Source: Periconia sp. R9002
Lineage: Eukaryota; Ascomycota; Dothideomycetes; Pleosporales; Periconiaceae
DNA: 64,000 bases
NCBI GenBank assembly: GCA_023627715.1
Contig: JAMAHW010000052.1
Span: 186,001-250,000, forward strand
Direction of reading: 5' to 3'
The notes under the pieces are model-generated. The model made no database searches. It had not been told where the DNA came from and worked only from the letters and a program-made list of their open reading frames with translations. This document shows positions 55,799-64,000 of this stretch, one piece after another. The position numbers and the translations under genes were made by a program. The number at the start of each line of letters is the position of its first letter. Position 1 is the first letter of the stretch.

Positions 55799-57661
55799 TT
55801 AAGCTGTCGAAGTCGCAAAGGCCAATAATTTCTCATAGTTAGGCGAACCTAAACCTGTTGCCGGATCCCAGCCAGAAACCGCGTTGAACCCGGCGCCACT
55901 GATAACACCGCTGCATCCTCCGATCTTACCAGTGGTGATATCATTGAAACCACTGCTGGCGGTTCCGTACAGCCAAGGGTTCAGAAACCCAAGCCCTTTC
56001 TTTCCTGCAGCAATGCGGCCGCTGTTCAACAATTGTATAATACCCGCCGTGGCTGGCGCAGAGCACGAGGTGCCAGAAACACCAACTGAGCTGCCGCCGA
56101 CAACGATTCGGTAATTCACAGCCAGCGCAGCAACATCTGGGTATGCTCGACCTGAAGAGTTAAAATACTGCGACACAGCACTGTGTGTAGTATCGGTAGC
56201 TAGCCACTTTGCGACCGTAGCATTCTGGTAACTTGGACGATCGAACACCTCGGAGAAGCCGCCACCACCTGAACTCCATGCACCTTCAGGAGAAGTGCCA
56301 CTTGTTCCGCCCACGCTGGTTACCCATGGACAACCAGTCGGAAAAGCAGTAGTGAAAGACTTCTTTCCGTTGAGTTGGCATGTGGATCCAACGCCCGAAT
56401 CGCCAGATGACACAAGAACCGAGACGCCACGCGCACCTAGCTGAGAGAAGAGGTTACACGCGTTCACAGCATACGAGACGGGGATTGTGGATTCATCGTC
56501 GCCGTAGGAAATGGAGAGCGTATTAGGTAGCGATTCCGCTGGCAGTCCGAGCAAATAGTTCAAGAATTCGAGGTAGGGTTCGTTTGTATTTGTGCCAGAA
56601 CCAATCCACGGACCGCGCCCTGCTGTGCTGTAATATGTCATTGGTACATTGCTCGATATGCTTCCAGCGTATTGAACGTCCAAGTTAGCCTCAACGCCGG
56701 CGGGAGAGGATGGGCATGTGCCACCATTCACGGGTGTGCAAGTGAAGCTCTTGGCTTTGTTGGAGAAATAAGCGTAGGTATTGAGGAAACTGGTGAAGTC
56801 GGATTTGATGGCGTATTCTTCAAGGAATCCAGCAACACCCAATAGTCCCACGGATTGGTTTTGGGCGGAGGCAAAGCTGTATAGGTTGGCAAGGCAGGTA
56901 GGGGTTATTCCACTGCCAGTGCATCCTGGAACAGCCTGGGCAGCCTCTGTGGAAAATTCATCGGTCAACTCATGCCATTCCGAGATTGTGGAACGCTGCT
57001 TCTGGAGACCGAAAAATGTTGTGGGCTGGACCATGTCGATATGGCTAACAAGGTTTGCTGGCAGGCTATATTGGAGAGTTCTCAAGACCTTCTCGGAACT
57101 CGAATCGCGGACTACTCATTGTCAGAATGCATTGAATATAAGTCCAACCGGGCAATACTCCACTTACCAAAGGTACTGTATTCGGTTTTGAGGAGCTTTT
57201 CAATCGTGTTGACACTCGCTTGAACAGTGACATAGTCCCCTTTGACGGCAACATCTGCGCCCGAGCCTGAAAGCTCTTTGCTCAGCCATTCTTGCACAAG
57301 ATCAACAGATTCTTTCTTGGGCGCAATCATGGCAAGAATCGTCTCTTGGTCGAGATGGTTGCCATATTGCGCATGACCAGGCGTCGCAATCTGTTCAGTG
57401 GCGTTACCAAAATGTATATCGGGAAGGTTTATGAAGCTCGATACATACATTCATAGCAAGTTCATGGAACTCGTTCATGCCCTGGTTTGCAAGATGGATC
57501 TTCAGGGTGATCGTGGTGACATCCTTGTCCACTACGGCGGCATCGTCCTTGGACCAGCCAGCCGGGGGGCTTTGTAGATCCTCGACAACAACATTGCTGG
57601 TCGGTCGTGCAACACATGTGGCTGCAAATAGGGCCGCCGCAGCAATTTTGGAGAAGAACAT
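55799..57661 (-). CDS. Secreted sedolisin (S53, tripeptidyl-peptidase type)
   Basis: An acid-acting serine-carboxyl peptidase that trims peptides outside the cell. Three exons (57449-57661, 57168-57390, 55799-57111) give 582 residues. Residues 1-19 are a signal peptide ending CVA. An N-terminal prodomain runs from about 30 to 190 and includes TPGHAQYGNHLDQETILAMI, the S53 activation-domain motif. The mature domain carries the catalytic set: Glu and Asp in VEANLDVQY, Asp in SSGDSGVGS and Ser in SGTSCSAP. A Ca-site region near the C-terminus (NDITTG...GWDPATGLGSPN) is intact. The ATG at 57661 is the first in frame and gives the signal peptide. A TATATAA lies about 55 bp upstream. Confidence 0.95.
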
Positions 57662-58694
57662 GATGCAAAAGCCTGGTAACAAGACGAGGATCTAAACAGA
57701 GTGCACACACCCCTTATTATATACATGAACAAGCCTGTCAATATGATCGGCCCATATTCACTGCGTCAAAGGCGGAATGAGCAAGATTTGATTGCTCAAT
57801 GATGCGATTGCTATATATTAGATACCTGCCTAATCTGGGTAAACGGGCCAGGGTACGTAACAAGGCCGGTTCCACAAGAGGAAGCTTCTTCAAGCTTTGC
57901 CAATAGCTCGGCACAGTTACAACAGTTCATTGATATGGAGAGTAAATCCGATAAGGAGATGCTTGTTTTGTGCTACGAATACGATTGGATCGACAAAAAG
58001 GGGTGCTCAGTCCGCGAATATTATGTCACTTGGTTCTCGAAGTCACGGAGCACTTACCCCGCGCAGGTAAATACCTTCCCTAGTAGCATCTTCTCACAGC
58101 GCGATTTCTGTATCTGCATAAAACCCGGACTGCGAGATAAACTTTGAATTTTCGTGGGAAATTATGCGCGTCGAATACTATGCTTCAAGGAGCCTCCAAG
58201 TTGATCGTGCCCAGGTACTGTACCCTGGTAGTGGTCTCAAGTGCTCCTCTTACTAGCCGAGCCCACTTTCGCATCTAGGTCAACATTGCCACACCAACAC
58301 TGCAAGCAAATGGCTTGAAAAATAATTCATATTTATCAGTTCAAAAATCATTGCAATCGTTATATTCTGGTAACCCTAGAAACAAGGCGCGTAGAGTCGC
58401 GATTTTCTAACCTCTTAGTCTCAATTAGAATACTTTCTCGCTTTCTAAACTCACATCTCAAGTGCTACGTTGTGTACATCGATTGATTCAACTTGACCAC
58501 TTGACTGCATTGTGCATCCCCGATATAGTTGTCCATTTACAGTGCACACGATGAGAACACTATATATAATATCTTTTCAACACTCACTAAAAAAAGGGTT
58601 CAGCTTACACTCACACAAAATCACAACCTATAATCTGTGTATACAAAAACACCCACCAAATCTAAAAAAAGAAAACAGCTTCTTCGTCTACAGA
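57662..58694. promoter_or_regulatory. Divergent intergenic region, sedolisin / RING gene 1
   Basis: About 1 kb of promoter space for both genes. The frame of RING gene 1 extends upstream to an ATG at 58551, but that segment is Lys/Ser-rich and looks non-coding. No other element was recognised. Confidence 0.4.
57717..57723 (-). promoter_or_regulatory. Candidate TATA box of the sedolisin gene
   Basis: TATATAA on the minus strand, about 55 bp upstream of the ATG at 57661. Confidence 0.4.
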
Positions 58695-59507
58695 ATGACA
58701 CTATACACACCTAGGGCAGTTTTCAGGGAGTTAATGCAAGTACTCAATCAAACGGCCCGCTATCCGTTTGAAGTTGTAGACCCTCAGCCAGACGATGATT
58801 GCCCTACTTGCCTAGAGCCTTATCGTCTAAACAAGGAAGGAAACTGCACCGCCATTCGAATGGTTGAGTGTGGCCATGTCGTCGGCAACATGTGCATGGC
58901 GAACTGGCAAAAGGTGCAGACAGGCCGGTGTCTCAACTGGAATCACGAGCTCACCGAACCCCTGAGTCCAACACCTGAGCTGAAAGCGGAACTGCGGGAT
59001 TTGGCAACATGGTGGAAAATTGTATCGCACGAGCCCATTTGGATATGGGAGGCCTATTGGGTTCGTTTCCTGAACAAGCATCTATTTACGGATTATAGAA
59101 CCAATGAAGTGTTTGGAAAGATGTTCTTGATGGTTTGGACGGACCCCAACAGTGGGGAATATCAGCACCTACCTTTAGGAGAACTTGACCGAACCATTGC
59201 AATTCAGGCTTTGAAGAACGGCATCCGTCGACGAGCGGTAGCTTTTGAGTGCCTACATTTCCTACAGCTACTGTTTGGGATGTTTGGCCCTCTTCTGGGC
59301 AGTCTCCTCGCTCTTGGGCACCTGCCTGTATGGGTTGCGTTTCTTGCTGGGTTTCTTTGGCCTGTTTTCGTATATTACCACATTCTCGGGTTTTTGGACC
59401 GTAGGGCCCGGACAAACGACCTGGTAGATTTGCTAGATCCAACCCTGGAGTACATGCTAGAGCTGTTCGACCGCTACTGGGCGCCCAGGGATAACTTGGA
59501 GCCTTAG
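58695..59507 (+). CDS. RING-finger membrane protein 1
   Basis: A probable membrane-bound E3 ubiquitin ligase of 270 residues (start at 58695 preferred over 58551 in the same frame). The RING-like domain runs from about residue 34 to 86: CPTC (36/39), ECGH (Cys59/His61), Cys67, then Cys79 and His84. The usual fifth ligand after CGH is Gly64 (HVVG), a pattern seen in many fungal RINGs, and the last pair is C-x4-H rather than C-x2-C. Two hydrophobic helices lie at about 184-206 and 209-234. The C-terminus LLDPTLEYMLELFDRYW may be an amphipathic helix. Its DPQPDDDCP lead-in is shared with the next gene, so the two are tandem duplicates. Ligase activity is inferred. Confidence 0.75.
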   Translation: MTLYTPRAVFRELMQVLNQTARYPFEVVDPQPDDDCPTCLEPYRLNKEGNCTAIRMVECGHVVGNMCMANWQKVQTGRCLNWNHELTEPLSPTPELKAELRDLATWWKIVSHEPIWIWEAYWVRFLNKHLFTDYRTNEVFGKMFLMVWTDPNSGEYQHLPLGELDRTIAIQALKNGIRRRAVAFECLHFLQLLFGMFGPLLGSLLALGHLPVWVAFLAGFLWPVFVYYHILGFLDRRARTNDLVDLLDPTLEYMLELFDRYWAPRDNLEP

Positions 59508-60262
59508 GTCACTTGAGTTACTGTACACCCAGTGTGTGTATCAAGTAGGAATACTAGTATGTGCTTCGAGTCTGCGGATGATGCCCGTTTGATACCGTGT
59601 CGGGTGAATCCAATCCCATCTTCTTTCCACACATTAAAACGACTCCTGATCTATATTCCATGAAAACTCTCCGTGTGATGTCCGGCTAGCCACTAAGTTA
59701 AAGAATCTCACAGCGTCTTCCAAGATATGATTTCAAATGTAACACTTCCTAACCATCATTAGGGCGCGTCTATTGTATTGATCTTTGGGGGTTTCATGAA
59801 GAGAAGGCATGCACACTCTCAGAATCGAGTATCTAATGAAATTTTAGGTTCGGTTCGTTTCACTGTGAAGCCCACGCTGTCCTTCACAATGTCAACTTCA
59901 ATATGCGGTTAGGCAATGCTCAGTCATACCCAGCGATTGCGGTCGTCTTCTTGGTATATAATCAATGCATGAGGGGTGAATATACGCGACTCATATAGGA
60001 AGCAGAGAGACTCTTCAGTGAAGAGTATACGCTTTGGCGGGCTAACCATGGGTATATTTGATTTCAGTGAATAATAAAAGACATTATTTCCAGAAATGTC
60101 AAGTTAGTGCTGAAGACAGATATACTCAACCTCGGAAAGAACACGGTGCTCGCAGTGTCACCGCGTTTGATCGCATCACGTTGGCCAAAGCAGCCCATGT
60201 GACCTATATAGCGTAGAAACCGCATTCCCCCTTTATTCAAAAGCCCAAAGCTTGAACCTTAC
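59508..60262. other. Intergenic between RING genes 1 and 2
   Basis: About 750 bp, AT-rich. A TATATA at 60205-60210 lies 53 bp before the RING gene 2 start. No gene is seen. Confidence 0.4.
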
Positions 60263-61216
60263 ATGAAATTATCACCCACAACCCACAACAAAGCTCAAAC
60301 TATATCCCGCTGGGCAACATCTGAAGCACTCGACCCTGACACAACCTTCGCCCTACCAGCGCTCCACCCTGAAACAATGGATACAACGGGATCACCGGTT
60401 CTCGCCCTGCTAATACAACAAATCGAGAATTATCGACACAAGGTTCTGGACCCGCAACCGGATGATGACTGCCCCTTTTGCATCCAGCCTTTCCGGCTTA
60501 ACGAGGTTGGGTCCTGTCGTGCGATTCGACTCGAGCCATGCGGGCACATAGTCGGAGACCAATGCTTTGAGCAATGGTTGATAGAGCAAAAGCACCGATG
60601 CTGGTATTTCGGTCATCGTCTTGTGAAGGCACCTAGTCCTCGGTCCATTCGACGACTCTATTTACTGGAAGAGTCGTACCACCTCGCCAAACAGCTCCAG
60701 AGTATCGGTTACCGCCACCCAGCCCATGAGGACAAAATCATGGGAGTTGTCGAGAAACTTTACATGCGAGTCGTATTACATGGTCCTCGAACTTGGCCTA
60801 GATTCAAACAGGTCACTGCCGCACTTAGGGAGAACCGGGTGACCAACGAAAACCGACGCACCATACAAACTTTCATTATCAAGGTGATGGTCGGAACTAC
60901 ACTGGCCAAGCACTTGACGGCCATGATCGTATACGCCGTGATATTGTTGAGTTATCTGAAAGCCTGGCAACTGGCACTCTACAAAGGACCTTGGGGGTGG
61001 CTTGCTATACCTTACATAGTATTAGCCGGTGATATTTGGGCAATTCCGGGGAGTCCAGTCGGATCGAATAAGCATTCTTTGATCCTTCGTCAACCATTCG
61101 CCATGTGGATTATAATCATCAAGAGGGCGGTGGAGGAGGAAGCCATCCTCATTCGATATTTCCGACACTTGAATACCGTGTTAGAGTGGGCTGCCGACCA
61201 GAAGGCGAACCGTTAG
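60263..61216 (+). CDS. RING-finger membrane protein 2
   Basis: A 317-residue paralogue of the preceding gene. The shared block starts at DPQPDDDCP and continues through RLNEVGSCRAIRLEPCGHIVG. RING ligands are Cys70, Cys73, Cys93, His95, Cys101, Cys113 and His118. The fifth ligand is Gly98, and the closing pair is again C-x4-H. Two hydrophobic segments follow at about 205-230 and 236-256 (VGTTLAKHLTAMIVYAVILL, then GWLAIPYIVLAG). An internal ATG at codon 39 could be the real start, because the first 38 residues have no counterpart in gene 1. The role is inferred as a membrane ubiquitin ligase. Confidence 0.72.
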   Translation: MKLSPTTHNKAQTISRWATSEALDPDTTFALPALHPETMDTTGSPVLALLIQQIENYRHKVLDPQPDDDCPFCIQPFRLNEVGSCRAIRLEPCGHIVGDQCFEQWLIEQKHRCWYFGHRLVKAPSPRSIRRLYLLEESYHLAKQLQSIGYRHPAHEDKIMGVVEKLYMRVVLHGPRTWPRFKQVTAALRENRVTNENRRTIQTFIIKVMVGTTLAKHLTAMIVYAVILLSYLKAWQLALYKGPWGWLAIPYIVLAGDIWAIPGSPVGSNKHSLILRQPFAMWIIIIKRAVEEEAILIRYFRHLNTVLEWAADQKANR

Positions 61217-61600
61217 TCCAGGCATTTGGTCTGATGGACGAATGGGATGATGAATTGATAGCATACAAACGCCGGTTTGCGTAAAACTAGAGGATTGCTT
61301 TCGGGTTTTCAGTTTAGCTTCTATCGGGATTAGTGGTTGAATATAGCGTTATTGTACAGCTTCTTCTGATCTGCGTGCTTGATTCGCCACGCGAGTTAAC
61401 GTCCTCTTAAATAAGAACTGAGCTTCATGATCTGCCGTCTTTTTTAGCTAACATGTGTGCTCGTTGAGACTACAGAAGGCTAAATGGTTCGCGATAGCAA
61501 AATGAAGAAACTAATGTCTGTGTAGTAGACGAGCTCGCGGGATCATTTTGCGGGAAAATCTGCTAGAAAACAATCAAGAACGAAACAATAACGCAAAGTC
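61217..61600. other. Convergent intergenic region
   Basis: About 380 bp between the 3' ends of RING genes 2 and 3. No element was recognised. Confidence 0.45.
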
Positions 61601-62458
61601 TTATTGAGCATTATTCCCCTTGATTCCGTACCAAATCAAAAAACCTGTGACAGCTCCATATACAAGCCAGTTCAAGGTCAACATCAATGCAAACCCTTTA
61701 ATCGAAATCAATAACGTCAACATCCGCGCTATCAAAAACAACATGGCAGACACTTCCCATGCTGCTGCACCGCCGCCCATCGCATTACGTCGAGCCGTGA
61801 CGGACCAAAACAGCGCCATGATAGGAAAGTCTATCCAAAAAGCTAGAAACCGAGAGTCCGGCAAACGAGCCCCGAATGCGCGTAACATTTCCAACTCCAA
61901 AAACGGGGTGCCTAAAGCCCACTCAGACAATGAAAATGTAGCGCGTATGATGAGCGCAAAAATGAGCACCACCCGCGTCCACGCCGATAATGAATCCATG
62001 TAGAACCACCACATGCGGAACGTTTCGCCAAGAAGCATCCTCCTATCAAACAGCCTCTCACTAAGAGTATTGAATGCGGCCAACTTCTCAGCTTTCAGCG
62101 CGTGCCCAGGAGTGTAGTCCGCGAATAATCTATACCACGACCACGAGCTTGCCCTTTGGAGCCATTCCGGGACAGGGTTGGATAAGAGCTCGATTTTCGC
62201 GCGACATATTTGACACGTATCCATTTCCGCTTGAAGCATCTTGGCGAAGCATTCGCTGCCAATGACGTGTTTGCAGGGCTGTAGTTGAAGCGGTTTACAG
62301 GGAATCTCGTGTATGTCGTCGGGGTCGTCTTTTTCATTGTAGGTGCGGTAGCATACTAAGCATGTGTCTGTTGCCTCTCCTGACGTAGTAGAAACTTCAC
62401 GGACGTTGTATTTTCTTCTTGCTGCGGGGAGTTTGTAGATTACGTGTGGATGCGCCAT
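61601..62458 (-). CDS. RING-finger membrane protein 3
   Basis: A 285-residue relative of the two preceding genes, on the opposite strand. The N-terminal RING has CLVC (33/36), CKH (Cys62/His64), Cys70 and CQIC (82/85), so its last pair is the standard C-x2-C. The fifth ligand is again Gly (67, in HVIG). Three or four hydrophobic helices cover the C-terminal two-thirds (VVLIFALIIRATF, FLAFWIDFPIMALFW, SAMLFLIARMLTLLI, LNWLVYGAVTGFLIWYG). It is more diverged than genes 1 and 2 are from each other. A membrane-bound E3 ligase role is inferred. Confidence 0.74.
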   Translation of the reverse strand: MAHPHVIYKLPAARRKYNVREVSTTSGEATDTCLVCYRTYNEKDDPDDIHEIPCKPLQLQPCKHVIGSECFAKMLQAEMDTCQICRAKIELLSNPVPEWLQRASSWSWYRLFADYTPGHALKAEKLAAFNTLSERLFDRRMLLGETFRMWWFYMDSLSAWTRVVLIFALIIRATFSLSEWALGTPFLELEMLRAFGARLPDSRFLAFWIDFPIMALFWSVTARRNAMGGGAAAWEVSAMLFLIARMLTLLISIKGFALMLTLNWLVYGAVTGFLIWYGIKGNNAQ

Positions 62459-63179
62459 ACTCTCGGTCGATTACAAAACGAAGTCATGCGAAAGGACTAC
62501 CGAGGGATTGGATATCAAGTCCTGCATTGATACGATTCGGGAGCACAATGGTTGGGCGGAAGTAGGTTGAGAGGGTGAAAGTGGGCGTGGCGTGGGCGCA
62601 CTTGTGGCTTGGGTTGGCGCTTGTCTGTTTTTAGCTGCGCTAACCAAGTTTGGGGTACCATGATTTAGGTACTACCTGAAAACCTATTGGAAGAGTGAGC
62701 AGTGTATGGGTCATCATACCTAGTCAAGACGTTGATTATGGTATAATAATTTTTTTTCGTGATACTATCTCCTTTAGTGGGGAAGGCGATCCCTTGTATT
62801 TGCGGATGTGATTGGGTGATTCACTGTAACTTGATGTATTGTACGCAAGCACAACCGGTTGTGATATCGAATATGTAATGACTAATCCTATTTAAAGAAA
62901 CCATTTTACAAAAAACCGTTCTAGAGAGATACGTGTGATACGGAACGCTTGAGCCAAAAACTGTTTGTTTCTCAAAGACTATAAGAAAGTGCAAGCAGCA
63001 CTCTCAAAGGCATTACAGTGAAGTGCTCAACCCGGAGTTGAACATCTAGTTGAATGTGAACATAGCGTTTGCTCTTGTTTTGTTCAAATACTCAGCAGCC
63101 CCCCTCCCCACGAACGGTACCCCGTAAGGAAACCCCTCTCAACCCATCAGGAAAGCCTCCTCCTATACGAATCCTCACA
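62459..63179. promoter_or_regulatory. Divergent intergenic region, RING gene 3 / kinase
   Basis: About 720 bp of AT-rich sequence shared by the two promoters. No specific element was recognised. Confidence 0.4.
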
Positions 63180-64000
63180 ATGGCCGTCAAAGGGATACCC
63201 GCCGCCTGGAACTTTATCGGAGCGGTTTTCTCGAAGAAAACGGCTACCAATGCCACAAGTCACCATTCCAAGCCCAACGATACCATTTTGAGCGCGACTG
63301 CAGGCCTTGACACGAAGAACCCTGCTTACAACTTCCCACACCGACACAAAAAGTTGCATGAAATAGAAAATGGCTCCGAGGGCGCTGTATCTGCTTTCAT
63401 AAACATCCCATCAAAAAAGATTGTTGCGGTCAAGATGGTCGTAAGGGAGAACGAAGTTCCGCGAGAAGCCAAGATCCTAATGGATCTGCCACATCATGAG
63501 TCCATCGCCAGCATGTACGGCTATCAGACACACTATCCGGATCCCCGTTTCCACTCCATGATTTTGGAATTCTGCCCTGGAGGTGACCTATTTGATTTTA
63601 ACAAAAATAAGTTCACAGAGTCCTTGGCAAAACACCCCGAGGGATTTATGTGGGCCGTCCTCCGCCAGCTGGCTTCCGCAACCGCTTTCCTTCACGAGGG
63701 TATTGGATGCCAGGACTCTCAGAAAATTAAAAATTGGCGCCCCATAGTCCATCGGGACATCAAATTGGAAAACATACTAATTTCCGACTTGGGACCAAAG
63801 GCCGACTTTTCGGAAATCAAGATCAAGTTGTGCGATTTTGGGATGTCAGCCTTTTACAATCCTGCCGATTCCAAGCTGCCCAATATATGGGGGACTTGCA
63901 TGTTCTGGCCACCAGAACAGACTTGGGAGGAACGCTTTAGTACCCCCGCTGGCGACGTGTGGGCCGTCGGCTGCATCATTCACGAACTCGCGCACACTTT
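63180..64000 (+). CDS. Protein kinase, partial (runs off the window)
   Basis: A Ser/Thr-type protein kinase whose first 273 codons are present with no stop or intron needed. The glycine loop is weak (ENGSEGAV, about 63-70), but the catalytic residues look intact: Lys85 in VAVKM, Glu96 in PREAKIL, HRDIKLEN at 191-198, DFG at 219-221, PPE at 244-246 and Asp259 in GDVWAVG. The N-terminal ~55 residues have no recognised domain. A ~22-residue insertion (GIGCQDSQKIKNWRP) precedes the HRD motif. The C-terminal lobe and any extra domains lie beyond position 64000. It is divergent from RING gene 3. Confidence 0.88.
   Translation, partial: MAVKGIPAAWNFIGAVFSKKTATNATSHHSKPNDTILSATAGLDTKNPAYNFPHRHKKLHEIENGSEGAVSAFINIPSKKIVAVKMVVRENEVPREAKILMDLPHHESIASMYGYQTHYPDPRFHSMILEFCPGGDLFDFNKNKFTESLAKHPEGFMWAVLRQLASATAFLHEGIGCQDSQKIKNWRPIVHRDIKLENILISDLGPKADFSEIKIKLCDFGMSAFYNPADSKLPNIWGTCMFWPPEQTWEERFSTPAGDVWAVGCIIHELAHT

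Noticed and set aside
55630..55842. 70-codon frame across the 18-bp repeat
   Set aside because: It is an artefact of a repeat whose period is divisible by three, and it overlaps the sedolisin 3' end.
49282..57661. Secondary-metabolite cluster (ligase, oxidase, peptidase)
   Set aside because: There is no core synthase, tailoring set or pathway regulator, and a tRNA gene interrupts the group.
58551..58694. N-terminal extension of RING gene 1
   Set aside because: The added 48 residues have untranslated-region-like composition and no counterpart in the paralogue.

Overview
This window looks like nuclear DNA of a filamentous ascomycete (Pezizomycotina). The genes are compact, with short GT-AG introns (about 48-130 nt, often with a GCTAAC-type branch site). 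The gene families are typical of that group: a Zn2Cys6 regulator, an MFS exporter, an AA9 polysaccharide monooxygenase, a sedolisin protease, a DUF4112 protein, a Ser/Thr-rich GPI-anchored wall protein and GHxxG-type RING proteins. I could not settle the class from sequence alone. No transposon, rRNA, CRISPR array or operon was seen.

Layout. 1.6-5.9 kb: an MFS exporter followed by a Zn2Cys6 transcription factor on the same strand. 5.9-9.7 kb: a gene-free, microsatellite-rich stretch between two converging genes, containing a 10-N assembly gap in G-runs. 9.7-18.1 kb: a single-pass membrane protein with an aspartic-protease fold that has lost its first catalytic Asp, divergent from a 1147-residue GPI wall protein built from repeated exons. 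19.4-34.1 kb: mostly housekeeping genes: decapping enzyme DCP2, a DUF4112 protein, a multi-pass membrane protein, tRNA thiolation subunit NCS2 divergent from the Golgi seven-helix protein PTM1, mitochondrial IBA57, and a 2-oxoglutarate oxygenase. 34.3-42.7 kb: AA9 LPMO, nitronate monooxygenase, a SLAC1/TDT-type anion transporter and a carboxylesterase. 43.3-51.9 kb: the WD40 chaperone SQT1, a large AlkB-like oxygenase with two Cys clusters, a peroxisomal (SKL-ending) acyl-CoA ligase, and an intron-containing tRNA-Glu(CUC). 52.3-57.7 kb: an L-amino-acid oxidase-like gene with broken frames, and a secreted sedolisin. 58.7-64 kb: three RING-finger membrane proteins and the first 273 codons of a protein kinase that runs off the window end.

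Functional links are mostly inference. The regulator may control the adjacent exporter. Sedolisin could release peptides and the oxidase could deaminate amino acids. AA9, carboxylesterase and sedolisin are saprotrophic or plant-interaction functions. The RING/kinase end of the window is the least conventional region and the best candidate for something undescribed. Splice sites were chosen by reading-frame continuity and family resemblance, with no transcript support.
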